Assembly: GCA_947464185.1 (NCBI GenBank)
Contig: CANHVY010000002.1
Location: forward strand, 62,001-126,000
DNA length: 64,000 nucleotides
Direction of reading: 5' to 3'
Source of the DNA: Burkholderiales bacterium
Lineage (GTDB): Bacteria; Pseudomonadota; Gammaproteobacteria; Burkholderiales; Burkholderiaceae_C
The translations under genes and the position numbers were made by a program. Below, one piece after another: positions 9,265-18,498 of the stretch. The first letter of the stretch is position 1; each line of letters begins with the position of its first letter. The notes beneath the pieces were generated by a model. That model was not told the origin of the DNA, searched no databases, and worked only from the letters and a program-made list of their open reading frames with translations.

Positions 9265-9441
9265 AACGTCCCTCCAGACCGGAGGCTGAGCAGCGCACCC
9301 TGGCCCCTGCGTTCACAGGGGATTGCCTCACTCCAGGTCGAAACTGATCCGGGTTCTCTGCATCATCTCGTACCCCGAACAGGCGTAATCTGCGCTTGCG
9401 GCCGCCCAGACGGTCAGGATGTACAAGACGAGGAGACCCCG

Positions 9442-11769
9442 ATGAAGCCCGAACTCACCCCGGCCGAGAAGGCCCTGCGCGACGCCGCGCTGGAGTACCA
9501 CCGCACGCCCACGCGCGGCAAGATCTCGATCACGCCGACCAAGCCGCTGTCCAACCAGCGAGACCTCTCGCTGGCCTACAGCCCCGGGGTGGCCTACGCC
9601 TGCCTGGCCATCGAGCAGGATCCTGCGCTGGCCGCGGAGTACACCTCGCGTGGCAATCTGGTGGGCGTCATCACGAACGGCACCGCGGTGCTGGGGCTGG
9701 GTGACATCGGCCCGCTGGCGGGCAAGCCAGTGATGGAAGGCAAGGGCTGCCTGTTCAAGAAGTTCGCCGGCATCGACGTCTTCGACATCGAGCTCGCCGA
9801 GAAGGACCCGGACAAGCTGGTGGAGATCATCGCCGCGCTGGAGCCCACGCTGGGCGGCATCAACCTCGAGGACATCAAGGCGCCGGAGTGCTTTGCCATC
9901 GAGCGCGCGCTGCGGGACCGGCTGAACATCCCCGTGTTCCATGACGACCAGCACGGCACGGCCATCATCTCGGCGGCGGCGCTGCTCAACGGCCTGGAAC
10001 TGGTGGGCAAGGCCATAGCCGACATCAAGCTGGTGTCCTCGGGCGCGGGTGCGGCGGCCATCGCCTGCCTGGACGTGATGGTGGGGCTGGGCGTCAGGCG
10101 CCAGCACATCTTCGTGGTGGACTCGCGCGGCGTCATCCACAGCCAGCGCGAGGATGCCCTCAGCGGCAAGCTCGATGTCTCCAAGCGCCCGTACTGCCAG
10201 ACCACCGACGCCCGTCACCTCGCCGACGTGGTGGCCGGGGCCGACGTGTTCCTGGGCTGCTCGGCTGCGGGCGTGCTGACCGCCGAGATGGTCAAGTCCA
10301 TGGCGCGCCAGCCCATCATCCTGGCGCTGGCCAACCCCGAGCCCGAGATCCGCCCCGAGCTGGCCAAGGCCGTGCGGCCCGACTGCATCATCGCCACCGG
10401 CCGCTCGGACTATCCCAACCAGGTGAACAACGTCCTGTGCTTCCCCTACATCTTCCGCGGCGCGCTGGACTGCGGCGCCACCAAGATCACCGAGGCCATG
10501 AAGCTGGCCTGCGTGCGCGAGATCGCGGACCTGGCCAAGGCCGAGATCAGCGACGAGGTGGCGGCAGCCTACGCAGGGCAGGAGCTGAAGTTCGGTTCCG
10601 ACTACCTGATCCCCAAGCCTTTCGATGCGCGCCTGATCCTGCGCATCGCCCCGGCGGTGGCCAAGGCCGCGGCGGACAGCGGCGTGGCCACGCGCCCCAT
10701 CACCGACCTGGAGGCCTACCGCGCCTCGCTGCAGCGCCACGTCTACCAGACCGGCCTGCTGATGCGGCCGGTGTTCGCGGCGGCCAAGGCCTTCAACGCC
10801 CGGCAGCCCGCGCGCGTGGTCTACGCCGAGGGCGAGGACGAGCGCGTGCTGCGCGCCGTGCAGGTGGTGCTGGACGAAGGCCTGGCCCAGCCGGTGCTGG
10901 TGGGCCGGCCCGAGGTGGTGCGCATGCGCATCGAGCGCGCCGGCCTGCGCCTGCAGGCGGGGCGCGACTTCGAAATCGTGGATCCTGAGAACGACCCACG
11001 CTTCCGCGCCTACTGGGAGACCTACCACCAGCTGATGGGGCGCGAAGGCGTCACGCCCGAGGCCGCCAAGGCGGCGGTGCGGCGCTCCAACACGCTGATC
11101 GCCTCGCTGATGGTCAAGCGCGGCGAGGCCCACGCCATGCTGTGCGGCCTCGTGGGCCGCTACGACGCCCACCTGGACCACGTGCGCACGGTGATCGGCC
11201 AGCGCGAAGGCACGCATGTCATGGCGGCCATGAACGCGCTGATGCTGGACCAGTTCACCGTCTTCATCACCGACACCTTCGTCAACGAGCAGCCCAGCGC
11301 TGCCGAGTTGAGCGAGATCGCGCAGATGGCCGCGGCCGAGGTGCGGCGCTTCGGCCTGCCGCCCAAGGTGGCCTTCCTGTCGCACTCGATCTACGGGTCG
11401 TCCAACCGCCCGTCGGCGCGGCGCATGCGCGAAGCGCGCAACCTCTTCGTCCAGGCCGCGCCGGACATCGAGTGCGACGGCAAGATGCACGGCGACGCCG
11501 CGCTGTCTGAGACGGTACGGCGCTCCTACCTGCCCGAGACCACGCTCAGCGGTTCGGCCAACCTGCTGGTGCTGCCCAACATCGACGCGGCCAACATCCT
11601 GTTCAACGTGCTCAAGGAGGCCGGCAGCCGGGGGGTCACCGTGGGCCCGATGCTGCTGGGTGCGGCCGCGCCGGTGCACATCCTCACGCCCTCCTCCACC
11701 GTGCGGCGCGTGGTCAACATGACGGCCGTGGCCGTGGCCGATGCGGCGGACGTGGCCGCAAGAGCCTGA
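9442..11769 (+). CDS. maeB: NADP-dependent malic enzyme, MaeB type
   Basis: Oxidative decarboxylation of malate to pyruvate. 775 residues in two domains: an N-terminal malic enzyme domain (about 1-425; [60 protein letters not shown]) and a C-terminal phosphotransacetylase-like domain (about 430-775; [23 protein letters not shown]), which in MaeB senses acetyl-CoA-type effectors rather than catalysing. The start is preceded by GAGGAG. It sits between pgk and pyk with spacers of about 180 bases on each side, so it may have its own promoter. Confidence 0.96.
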   Translation: MKPELTPAEKALRDAALEYHRTPTRGKISITPTKPLSNQRDLSLAYSPGVAYACLAIEQDPALAAEYTSRGNLVGVITNGTAVLGLGDIGPLAGKPVMEGKGCLFKKFAGIDVFDIELAEKDPDKLVEIIAALEPTLGGINLEDIKAPECFAIERALRDRLNIPVFHDDQHGTAIISAAALLNGLELVGKAIADIKLVSSGAGAAAIACLDVMVGLGVRRQHIFVVDSRGVIHSQREDALSGKLDVSKRPYCQTTDARHLADVVAGADVFLGCSAAGVLTAEMVKSMARQPIILALANPEPEIRPELAKAVRPDCIIATGRSDYPNQVNNVLCFPYIFRGALDCGATKITEAMKLACVREIADLAKAEISDEVAAAYAGQELKFGSDYLIPKPFDARLILRIAPAVAKAAADSGVATRPITDLEAYRASLQRHVYQTGLLMRPVFAAAKAFNARQPARVVYAEGEDERVLRAVQVVLDEGLAQPVLVGRPEVVRMRIERAGLRLQAGRDFEIVDPENDPRFRAYWETYHQLMGREGVTPEAAKAAVRRSNTLIASLMVKRGEAHAMLCGLVGRYDAHLDHVRTVIGQREGTHVMAAMNALMLDQFTVFITDTFVNEQPSAAELSEIAQMAAAEVRRFGLPPKVAFLSHSIYGSSNRPSARRMREARNLFVQAAPDIECDGKMHGDAALSETVRRSYLPETTLSGSANLLVLPNIDAANILFNVLKEAGSRGVTVGPMLLGAAAPVHILTPSSTVRRVVNMTAVAVADAADVAARA

Positions 11770-11812
11770 GCCCACTCCAGGCATCCCCAGGGTCCGGGCG
11801 CGGGCGGACACT

Positions 11813-11870
11813 TTCCGGGAGATTCTGGGGGTCTTCCGGGGGCTTCTGGCAGCGGTAACCTCGTGGTAAC
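11813..11870 (+). repeat. Direct repeats upstream of pyk
   Basis: Two 16-bp near-identical units (TTCCGGGAGATTCTGG at 11813 and TTCCGGGGGCTTCTGG at 11834) are spaced exactly 21 bp apart. They are followed by GGTAAC at 11854 and 11865, spaced 11 bp. The helical spacing suggests regulator sites upstream of the pyk promoter; no known regulator is recognised. Confidence 0.4.
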
Positions 11871-11891
11871 GCCGCCCGTGGGTGCGGCACC

Positions 11892-11897
11892 GATAAT
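11892..11897 (+). promoter_or_regulatory. -10-like GATAAT for pyk
   Basis: GATAAT lies 64 nt upstream of the pyk ATG and just downstream of the repeat cluster at 11813-11870. The -35 region is weak. Confidence 0.4.
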
Positions 11898-11960
11898 CCG
11901 CCCCCGTCAGCGCCACCGTGAGCACCCCCGCCCGCGCCGGCCCCACCCTGGAGTTCGCTC

Positions 11961-13391
11961 ATGACCCGCGCCACCAAGATCGTCGCCACCCTGGGCCCCG
12001 CGTCGAGCGACCCCCAGGTGCTGGAGAACCTGCTGCGCGCCGGCGTGGACGTGGTGCGGCTGAACTTCAGCCACGGCAAGGCCCAGGACCACATAGCCCG
12101 CGCCACCCTCGTGCGCGAGACCGCCGCCCGCGTGGGCAAGCCGGTGGCCCTGATGGCCGACCTGCAGGGCCCCAAGATCCGCGTGGGCAAGTTCGTGGAC
12201 GGCAAGGTGATGCTGGTGGCCGGCCAGCCCTTCGTGCTGGACGCCCAGCGCACCGAGCCGGGCGACCTGTCCGCGGTGGGTCTGGACTACAAGGAGTTGC
12301 CGCGGGACGTGAAGCCCGGTGACAAGCTGCTGCTGAACGACGGCCTGATCGTGCTGGTGGTGGAGGCCGTGCGAGGCGAGCAGGTGCACACGGTGGTGAA
12401 GATCGGCGGGGATCTGTCCAACAACAAGGGCATCAACAAGGCCGGCGGGGGCCTCACCGCCCCGGCGCTCACCGCCAAGGACATGGAGGACATCAAGACC
12501 GCCATGAGCTTCCAGTGCGAGTACCTGGCGGTGAGCTTTCCCAAGAGCGCCACCGACATGGAGATGGCACGGCAACTGGCCAACGTGGCCGGCGAAGCCT
12601 ACCGCCACAAGCCCGCCATGATCGCCAAGATCGAGCGCAGCGAGGCCATCCCGCAACTGGAGAACATCCTCAAGGCCAGCGACGGCATCATGGTGGCGCG
12701 AGGCGACCTGGCCGTGGAGGTGGGCAACGCCGCCGTGCCGGCGCTGCAAAAACGCATGATCCGCATGGCGCGCGAGATGGACAAGGTGGTCATCACCGCC
12801 ACGCAGATGATGGAGAGCATGATCCTGGCGCCCGTGCCCACGCGCGCCGAGGTGAGCGACGTGGCCAACGCGGTGCTGGACGGCACCGACGCCGTGATGC
12901 TGAGCGCCGAGACCGCGGCCGGCAAGTACCCGGTGGAGACGGTGGAGCAGATGCACCTCATCGCCCTGGAGGCCGAACGCGCCGAGGACGTGCAGCTCGA
13001 CAGCGACTTCGTCAACAAGCAGTTCGGCCGCATCGACCAGAGCATCGCCATGGGCGCGCTGTTCACAGCCCACCACCTGGGCTGCAAGGCCATCATCGCG
13101 CTGACCGAAAGCGGCTCCACCGCGCTGTGGATGAGCCGGCACAACATCAAGGTGCCCATCTACGCCCTGACCACCAAGGCGCAGAGCGAGCGCAAGATGG
13201 CGCTGTACCGCAACGTGCGCCCCATCCTCATGCCCTCCTTCAGCGACCGCGACCAGGCCCTGCAGGCCGCGGAGAAGCTGCTGTGCGAGCGCGGCGTGTT
13301 GATGCCGGGTGACACCTATGCCATCACCTGCGGCGAGCCCATGGGCTACCCCGGCGGCACCAACATGCTCAAGGTGTGCCGGGTTGGATGA
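11961..13391 (+). CDS. pyk: Pyruvate kinase
   Basis: Converts phosphoenolpyruvate and ADP to pyruvate and ATP. 476 residues with the expected order: TKIVATLGPASSDP start, VVRLNFSHG near 33, LMADLQGPKIRVG, the active-site IAKIERSEAI with the catalytic Lys, GIMVARGDLAVEVG, ITATQMMESMI, DAVMLSAETAAGKYPVE and a C-terminal allosteric domain ending GYPGGTNMLKV. Its stop overlaps the probable start of the downstream MFS gene by 8 bases. Confidence 0.97.
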   Translation: MTRATKIVATLGPASSDPQVLENLLRAGVDVVRLNFSHGKAQDHIARATLVRETAARVGKPVALMADLQGPKIRVGKFVDGKVMLVAGQPFVLDAQRTEPGDLSAVGLDYKELPRDVKPGDKLLLNDGLIVLVVEAVRGEQVHTVVKIGGDLSNNKGINKAGGGLTAPALTAKDMEDIKTAMSFQCEYLAVSFPKSATDMEMARQLANVAGEAYRHKPAMIAKIERSEAIPQLENILKASDGIMVARGDLAVEVGNAAVPALQKRMIRMAREMDKVVITATQMMESMILAPVPTRAEVSDVANAVLDGTDAVMLSAETAAGKYPVETVEQMHLIALEAERAEDVQLDSDFVNKQFGRIDQSIAMGALFTAHHLGCKAIIALTESGSTALWMSRHNIKVPIYALTTKAQSERKMALYRNVRPILMPSFSDRDQALQAAEKLLCERGVLMPGDTYAITCGEPMGYPGGTNMLKVCRVG

Positions 13392-14643
13392 GGGCGCACG
13401 GCGCGCCGAGGCGCCGTCCACCGCCCTGACCCTCAACCTGCTGGCCCAGGTGGCCTACGGCCTCCTGGCGATGACGGTGTGCCTGCCGTCCATGCCCGTC
13501 TGGGGCGAGTTGTTCGGCCGCCCGCAGGACGAGGTGCAACTGACCTTCAGCGGCTTCGTCCTGACCTTCGGCCTGCTGCAGCTGGTCTACGGGCCGCTAT
13601 CTGACCGTTACGGCCGCCGGGCCATGATCCTGACCGGTCTGGTGGTGGGCGTGGCTGGCTCGGTGCTGGCAGCGCTGGCGCAGAGCCTGCCCCAGCTGGT
13701 GGCTGCGCGGGTGCTGCAGGGCGCAGGGGCCGCGGCCGGCATGGTGGTGGGCCGCGCGGCCGTGCAGGACCTGTTCCACGGGCCCCAGCGCACGCGGGTG
13801 ATGGCCTATGTCGGCATGACGCTGGGGCTGTGCCCGCCCACGGGCACCGTGGTCGGGGGGCAGATCCACGAGGCGCTGGGCTGGCAGGCCAACTTCGTGC
13901 TGTCGGCCGGGCTGGGCGTGGTGCTGTGGGCAGCCGCCTGGTGGGGCCTGCCTCGTCAGGTGCCACAGGCCAGCGGCACGGACCCTGCCCGGCCGGCCCG
14001 CGATACGCGGGTGGTGCTCTCGGTACTGGCGGGGATGGGAGACGCCTACGCGCAGTTGCTGCGCATGCCGTTGTACCTGCTTCACGTGGCCATCCTCGGC
14101 CTGACCACGGCCGCCTTCTACATGTTCCTGGCCGCCGCACCGTCGGTACTGCGCAGCTACGGCGTCGGCCCCGGCGAGGTGGGCTTCTTCATCATGGTGG
14201 TGCCGCTGTCCTACATCCTCGGCAATTTCCTCACCAGCCGGCTGGTGCGACGCTGGGGCGGGCCTCGCCTGATGCGCCTGGGCCAGGGCTTCAGCCTCGC
14301 GGGTACGGCCCTGATGCTGGCCATGGGCCTGGCGGGCGAGCACTCGCCCTGGGCCTTCGTGCTGCCCCTGCTGTTGCTGGGTATCGGCCACGGCCTGCTG
14401 GTGCCGCCCTGCCTGGTGGCCACCGTCGCACTCGTGCCCACCCTGGCGGGAGCGGCCTCGGGGCTGGCGGGTGTCACACAGCAGTTGACCGGGGCCTTGG
14501 GCGGCTACCTCGTGGGCTGGGTGTCGCACGCCAACCATGTCGGCCTGGCCGCCCTGATGCTGGGGGCCACCGTGCTGGCGTCGCTGGCGCGCTTGGTGGC
14601 AGTCAAGCGTTGCGCACCCACCGTACAGGCACCCCGGCCCTGA
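13384..14643 (+). CDS. MFS transporter, Bcr/CflA-like drug exporter
   Basis: About 419 residues with twelve hydrophobic segments and the MFS loop motif GPLSDRYGRRAMIL between helices 2 and 3. ARVLQGAGAAAGMVVGRAAVQDL is typical of the Bcr/CflA multidrug branch. The long frame opens inside pyk; a TTG at 13384 that overlaps the pyk stop is the most sensible start, since the residues after it (LDEGARR...) lead into helix 1. The substrate cannot be told from sequence. It is an odd passenger within the glycolysis block. Confidence 0.85.
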   Translation: MDEGARRAEAPSTALTLNLLAQVAYGLLAMTVCLPSMPVWGELFGRPQDEVQLTFSGFVLTFGLLQLVYGPLSDRYGRRAMILTGLVVGVAGSVLAALAQSLPQLVAARVLQGAGAAAGMVVGRAAVQDLFHGPQRTRVMAYVGMTLGLCPPTGTVVGGQIHEALGWQANFVLSAGLGVVLWAAAWWGLPRQVPQASGTDPARPARDTRVVLSVLAGMGDAYAQLLRMPLYLLHVAILGLTTAAFYMFLAAAPSVLRSYGVGPGEVGFFIMVVPLSYILGNFLTSRLVRRWGGPRLMRLGQGFSLAGTALMLAMGLAGEHSPWAFVLPLLLLGIGHGLLVPPCLVATVALVPTLAGAASGLAGVTQQLTGALGGYLVGWVSHANHVGLAALMLGATVLASLARLVAVKRCAPTVQAPRP

Positions 14644-14704
14644 GTTCTCCAGCCTTGCGTGCGGGCAGGCTGTGACTTGTCAGTGTGGCGGCCGTTTGGC
14701 TTCC

Positions 14705-14710
14705 TAGAAT
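14705..14710 (+). promoter_or_regulatory. -10-like TAGAAT for fba
   Basis: TAGAAT lies 83 nt upstream of the fba ATG and 61 nt after the MFS stop, which suggests a separate fba promoter. No good -35 at 17 bp. Confidence 0.35.
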
Positions 14711-14792
14711 CGGCGCCGTTACCAACCGGTTTCACCTTTCACCATCGCCCTTCCCGTCGCCCATCGCGTCGACATATCCAGAGGACACGCCC

Positions 14793-15857
14793 ATGCCACT
14801 CGTCTCCATGCGCCAACTGCTCGACCATGCCGCCGAGAACGGCTACGGCATCCCGGCCTTCAACGTCAACAACCTGGAGCAGGTGCAGGCCGTGATGACG
14901 GCGGCCGACGAGGTGGGAGCACCGGTGATCCTGCAGGCCAGTGCCGGGGCGCGCAAGTACGCGGGCGAGCACTTCATCAAGCACCTGATCGCGGCGGCTT
15001 CCGAGGCCTGGCCGCACATTCCGTTGGTGATGCACCAGGACCACGGCACCAGCCCCAAGGTGTGCGAGGGCGCCATCGGCCTGGGCTTTGGCTCGGTGAT
15101 GATGGATGGCTCGCTGATGGAAGACGGCAAGACGCCGGCGAGCTTTGACTACAACGCGGACGTGACTCGCCGCGTGGTGGAGATGGCGCACCGCGTGGGT
15201 GTGACGGTGGAGGGCGAGCTCGGCTGCCTGGGCAACCTGGAGACGGGTGAGGCCGGCGAGGAAGACGGCATCGGTGCCGAGGGCAAGCTGGACCACAGCC
15301 AGATGCTGACCGACCCGGAAGAAGCCGCGCAGTTCGTCAAGGCCACGCAGCTCGATGCCCTCGCCATCGCCATCGGCACCAGCCACGGCGCGTACAAGTT
15401 CAGCCGCCCGCCCACGGGCGACATCCTGGCGATCTCGCGCGTCAAGGAGATCCACGCCCGCATCCCCAACACGCACCTGGTGATGCACGGTTCGTCCTCC
15501 GTTCCGCAGGCCTTGCTGGACATCATCAACCAGTACGGCGGCAAGATGAAGCAGACCTATGGCGTGCCCATCTCCGAGATCCAGGAGGCCATCAAGCACG
15601 GCGTGCGCAAGATCAACATCGACACCGACATCCGCCTGGCGATGACCGGTGCGGTGCGCAAGTTCCTGGCCGAGAACCCCGACAAGTTCGACGCCCGCGA
15701 GTGGCTCAAGCCCGCCCGCGAGGCCGCCAAGGCGGTGTGCAAGCAGCGCTACCTGGAGTTTGGCTGCGAAGGCCAGGCCGGCAAGATCGCCGGCGAGAGC
15801 CTGCAGGTGGTGGCGGCCAAGTACGCCCGGGGCGACCTGGCGCAGGTGGTGAACTGA
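14793..15857 (+). CDS. fba: Class II fructose-bisphosphate aldolase, Calvin-type subtype
   Basis: Zinc-dependent cleavage of fructose-1,6-bisphosphate. 354 residues; motifs are [27 protein letters not shown] at the start (the first 15 are enough to place it), VMHQDHGTS near 81 with the Zn-binding His, [11 protein letters not shown], the conserved [12 protein letters not shown], and HGSSSVP near 230 followed by a phosphate-binding NIDTDIR. The ATG at 14793 agrees with the family start and follows GAGGACAC. It is normally followed by purC in related genomes; here a toxin-antitoxin pair follows. Confidence 0.96.
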   Translation: MPLVSMRQLLDHAAENGYGIPAFNVNNLEQVQAVMTAADEVGAPVILQASAGARKYAGEHFIKHLIAAASEAWPHIPLVMHQDHGTSPKVCEGAIGLGFGSVMMDGSLMEDGKTPASFDYNADVTRRVVEMAHRVGVTVEGELGCLGNLETGEAGEEDGIGAEGKLDHSQMLTDPEEAAQFVKATQLDALAIAIGTSHGAYKFSRPPTGDILAISRVKEIHARIPNTHLVMHGSSSVPQALLDIINQYGGKMKQTYGVPISEIQEAIKHGVRKINIDTDIRLAMTGAVRKFLAENPDKFDAREWLKPAREAAKAVCKQRYLEFGCEGQAGKIAGESLQVVAAKYARGDLAQVVN

Positions 15858-15866
15858 CGGAGCAGT

Positions 15867-16295
15867 TCAGCTTGGCAGAGGGAACTGCCACGGGTTGACC
15901 ACCTCGACACCCGCAGCTTTGAAGGGGGCCGTGTCCCGGGTGGCCACGGCGCACTCGTGCGTTGCAGCGATAGCTGCGATGTACCCATCGGGTGTCGGCA
16001 GGCCATGACCAGCGGCACGCGCGCTCACCGCTCGGTCTGCGTAGGTACGCGCTGCTAGGATGTCAAAGGCCAGGATTCGGCCAGCGAAGAGCGGTCCCAG
16101 GCCGTCGACCGCCTGGGAGAGCGCCGTCCTGCGCCGACCGGCCGGCATCACCCCGATGCCGAACCAGAGCTCGGCCAGGGTGACGCTGGTCAGGTGCAAG
16201 GTCTCGGCTGGCTGGGCATCCAGCCAAGCCTGCAAAGCCGGATGCGGTTGCGGCTTGAGAGCCTCGGAGATGACGTTGGTGTCCAGGACGATCAT
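15867..16295 (-). CDS. PIN-domain toxin (VapC/FitB-like)
   Basis: Predicted RNase toxin of a type II system. 142 residues with the PIN acidic residues visible: Asp5 (VLDTNVISE), Glu in LAELWFG near 42, Asp in PTPDGYIAA near 100 and Asp in TRDTAPF near 120. It starts with ATG overlapping the antitoxin stop by four bases (ATGA), which fits translational coupling. It converges on fba with nine bases between stops. Family call firm; RNA target unknown. Confidence 0.9.
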   Translation of the reverse strand: MIVLDTNVISEALKPQPHPALQAWLDAQPAETLHLTSVTLAELWFGIGVMPAGRRRTALSQAVDGLGPLFAGRILAFDILAARTYADRAVSARAAGHGLPTPDGYIAAIAATHECAVATRDTAPFKAAGVEVVNPWQFPLPS

Positions 16296-16546
16296 TCCGG
16301 CCTCATGGGCTGGGCAGGTGTCTTGTCTCGCGCGGACTCCAAGGCCTCCATGTCCTGCTTTGTCAGACCTGCTTGCTGACCCAACTCGGCCAGTGCGGTG
16401 CCCAACCGGAGGCGCTGAGGTGGCTTGACGCTGGCTTCGAGCACAAGACGGACTTCGGCCTCGGTGCTGCGTCCCATCTGCGCCGCTCTCATGCGCAGGG
16501 CTCTGTGCACCTCATCGGGCAGATTTCGGATGGTCAAAGTGGCCAT
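16292..16546 (-). CDS. FitA-like ribbon-helix-helix antitoxin
   Basis: 84-residue antitoxin. The N-terminal ribbon-helix-helix fold is clear (TLTIRNLPDEVHRAL, then RMRAAQMGRSTEAEVRLVL); the C-terminal half is charged and disordered-looking, the part that wraps the PIN toxin in FitAB-like pairs. It is the first gene of the pair and would repress its own promoter, where a 10-bp palindrome overlaps the likely -10. Confidence 0.9.
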   Translation of the reverse strand: MATLTIRNLPDEVHRALRMRAAQMGRSTEAEVRLVLEASVKPPQRLRLGTALAELGQQAGLTKQDMEALESARDKTPAQPMRPE

Positions 16547-16554
16547 GGGTGAAA

Positions 16555-16564
16555 CTTGATCAAG
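16555..16564 (-). promoter_or_regulatory. Palindrome CTTGATCAAG, probable antitoxin operator
   Basis: Perfect 10-bp palindrome 8 bases upstream of the antitoxin ATG. A TTGACA (minus strand, 16581-16586) stands at -35 distance, so the palindrome covers the place where the -10 must be. This is the layout expected for autoregulation by an RHH antitoxin. Confidence 0.5.
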
Positions 16565-16689
16565 AAACGAGGACGATCGCTGTCAACGATTTCATTTTGA
16601 CGTCTTTGACATCATCCTGCAACCACGCCGGGCCGGTTACGGACATGCAGGCCTTACCTGTCGGAGCCGCTGAACGACCGCAGCGCGGT

Positions 16690-16695
16690 GACAAT
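16690..16695 (+). promoter_or_regulatory. -10-like GACAAT for purE
   Basis: GACAAT ends 6 nt before the purE ATG, so a transcript from it would be leaderless. The -35 is weak. Confidence 0.4.
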
Positions 16696-16701
16696 CGGAG
16701 C

Positions 16702-17220
16702 ATGAACACAAGCGTTGAGACCCCTGCCCGCGTGCCGCTCATCAGCGTCGTGATGGGCTCCTCGAGTGATTGGGACACGCTGCAGCACGCCGTGACCGTG
16801 CTCCTGGACTTTGGTGTCCAGCACGAGGTGCAGGTGGTGTCGGCCCACCGCATGCCCGACGCCATGTTCCGCTTTGCCGAGACGGCGGCCGGGCGCGGTG
16901 TGCGGGCCATCATCGCGGGCGCCGGCGGTGCCGCCCACCTGCCGGGCATGCTGGCGGCCAAGACCACGGTACCGGTGCTCGGCGTGCCCGTGGCCAGCAA
17001 GCATCTGCAGGGGCTGGACTCGTTGTATTCAATCGTGCAGATGCCCAAGGGCGTGCCAGTGGCCACCTTTGCCATCGGGCCGGCCGGGGCGGCCAATGCA
17101 GCCCTCTTCGCCGTGGCGATGCTGGCGCCCGAGGACCCGTCGTTGCGCGCCAAGCTCGCTGCTTTCCGCGCCGACCAGACGGCCGCCGCCACGGCCATGA
17201 CGGCCTCGCTGCCCCGTTGA
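16702..17220 (+). CDS. purE: N5-carboxyaminoimidazole ribonucleotide mutase PurE
   Basis: Class I PurE rearranges N5-CAIR to CAIR in purine synthesis and works right after PurK, encoded next. 172 residues; motifs are VVMGSSSDW near 16, VVSAHRMPDAMF near 46, IIAGAGGAAHLPGMLAAKTTVPVLGVPV and the GLDSLYSIVQMPKGVPVAT loop. The start at 16702 is chosen over upstream in-frame codons because residues before it do not resemble the family. The adjacent purC usual in related genomes is missing. Confidence 0.96.
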   Translation: MNTSVETPARVPLISVVMGSSSDWDTLQHAVTVLLDFGVQHEVQVVSAHRMPDAMFRFAETAAGRGVRAIIAGAGGAAHLPGMLAAKTTVPVLGVPVASKHLQGLDSLYSIVQMPKGVPVATFAIGPAGAANAALFAVAMLAPEDPSLRAKLAAFRADQTAAATAMTASLPR

Positions 17221-17303
17221 TGAGCCCGACCGTGCCTCGGCCGCAGGATCCTCCATGGGGGACGTCAAGGATGAGCTCATGCAGGGGAGTCTTGAGCCTG
17301 TGA
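17220..17303 (+). other. Mini reading frame bridging purE and purK
   Basis: An ATG overlaps the purE stop by one base (TGATG); the frame runs 27 codons and its TGA overlaps the purK ATG at 17303 in the same TGATG form. It exactly fills the gap. Whether it is translated is unknown; it may only relay ribosomes. Confidence 0.3.
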
Positions 17304-18493
17304 TGCTGCAACCCGCTACCCTGCGGCCCGACGGTCAGCCGATGACTCTGGGCGTGCTCGGCGGTGGCCAGCTCGGCCGCATGTTCGTGCACGCCGCGCA
17401 GACGCTGGGGTTTCGCACCGCGGTGCTGGACCCGGACCCGGACAGTCCTGCCGGCCGCGTGTCGCACCTGCACCTGCAGGCGGCCTATACCGACGAGGCC
17501 GCGCTGGCCGAGATGGCGCAGGCTTGCGACGCCGTGACCACCGAGTTCGAGAACGTGCCGGCGCAGGCGCTGCACTGGCTGGGTGCACGCCGGCCGGTGG
17601 CGCCCTTGGCCGACGCCGTGGCCACCTGCCAGCACCGGGCGCTGGAGAAAGCGCACTTCACGGCTTGCGGCGTGCCCTGCGTGCCGTACGCCCGGCTGGA
17701 GTCGGCGGCCGATCTGGCCGCGCTTGTGAGAGACGACGGCGACGACCTGTTTCCCGCCCTCCTCAAGACCTCCACCCTGGGCTATGACGGCAAGGGTCAG
17801 GTGCGCGTGGAGCGCGAGGCCGACCTGGCTGCGGCCTGGACGAGCCTGGGCGAGGTGCCCTGTCTGCTGGAAAAGCGCGTGGCGCTGGCCGCCGAGTTGA
17901 GCGTGGTGGTGGCGCGGGATGCGGCGGGCCAGGTGGTGCACCTGCCCGTGCAGCAGAACCTGCACCGCGACGGCATCCTGGCCGTGACCGTGGTGCCGGC
18001 GCCTGACGTGCCGGCGGAGGTGGCCGCGCAAGCGGTGCAGCGGGCCAGCGCCGTGGCCGAGTCGCTCGGCTACGTGGGCGTGCTGTGCGTGGAGTTCTTC
18101 CTGCTGGAAGACGGCACGCTGCTGGCCAACGAGATGGCCCCGCGGCCGCACAACTCGGGCCACCACAGCATCGACGCCTGCGACCTGTCGCAGTTCGACC
18201 TGCAGGTGCGTGTCATGGCCGGCCTGCCGCTGGTGACGCCCCGACAGCACTCGCCCGCCGTCATGCTCAACCTGCTGGGCGAGCTCTGGTGGACCGGTGA
18301 CGCTGCTTCACCGACCACACCACCTTGGGGCGAGGTGCTGGCCCTGCCCGGCACGCACCTGCACCTTTACGGCAAGACCGAGCCGCGCAAAGGCCGCAAG
18401 ATGGGGCACCTGACCGTGACGGCGGCCACGCCGGCGCAGGCCCGCGCCGTGGCGCTGCAGGCCGCGGCCGTGCTGGGGCTGCCCGCGTTCTGA
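17303..18493 (+). CDS. purK: 5-(carboxyamino)imidazole ribonucleotide synthase PurK
   Basis: ATP-grasp enzyme making N5-CAIR from AIR and bicarbonate. About 396 residues: GVLGGGQLGRMF near residue 17, TTEFENVPAQAL, the ATP-grasp core KTSTLGYDGKGQ, VEFFLLEDGTLLANEMAPRPHNSGHH, and a C-terminal cap ending in the LHLYGKTEPRKGRKMGHLT motif. The ATG at 17303 gives the usual distance to the first glycine motif; an in-frame ATG at 17255 with an upstream AGGAT is the alternative. Confidence 0.94.
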   Translation: MLQPATLRPDGQPMTLGVLGGGQLGRMFVHAAQTLGFRTAVLDPDPDSPAGRVSHLHLQAAYTDEAALAEMAQACDAVTTEFENVPAQALHWLGARRPVAPLADAVATCQHRALEKAHFTACGVPCVPYARLESAADLAALVRDDGDDLFPALLKTSTLGYDGKGQVRVEREADLAAAWTSLGEVPCLLEKRVALAAELSVVVARDAAGQVVHLPVQQNLHRDGILAVTVVPAPDVPAEVAAQAVQRASAVAESLGYVGVLCVEFFLLEDGTLLANEMAPRPHNSGHHSIDACDLSQFDLQVRVMAGLPLVTPRQHSPAVMLNLLGELWWTGDAASPTTPPWGEVLALPGTHLHLYGKTEPRKGRKMGHLTVTAATPAQARAVALQAAAVLGLPAF

Positions 18494-18498
18494 GCGCC

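Noticed and set aside
9328..11946. 872-codon open frame antisense to maeB
   Set aside because: It is the mirror of a GC-rich gene with strong codon bias; His/Gly/Arg-rich product, no family features, and maeB is unambiguous.
11907..13436. 509-codon open frame antisense to pyk
   Set aside because: Low-complexity His/Gly/Arg product typical of antisense shadow; pyk is unambiguous.
17255..17302. Upstream ATG for purK
   Set aside because: The extra 16 residues are not expected by family length; 17303 gives the usual spacing to the first glycine motif, though 17255 cannot be excluded.
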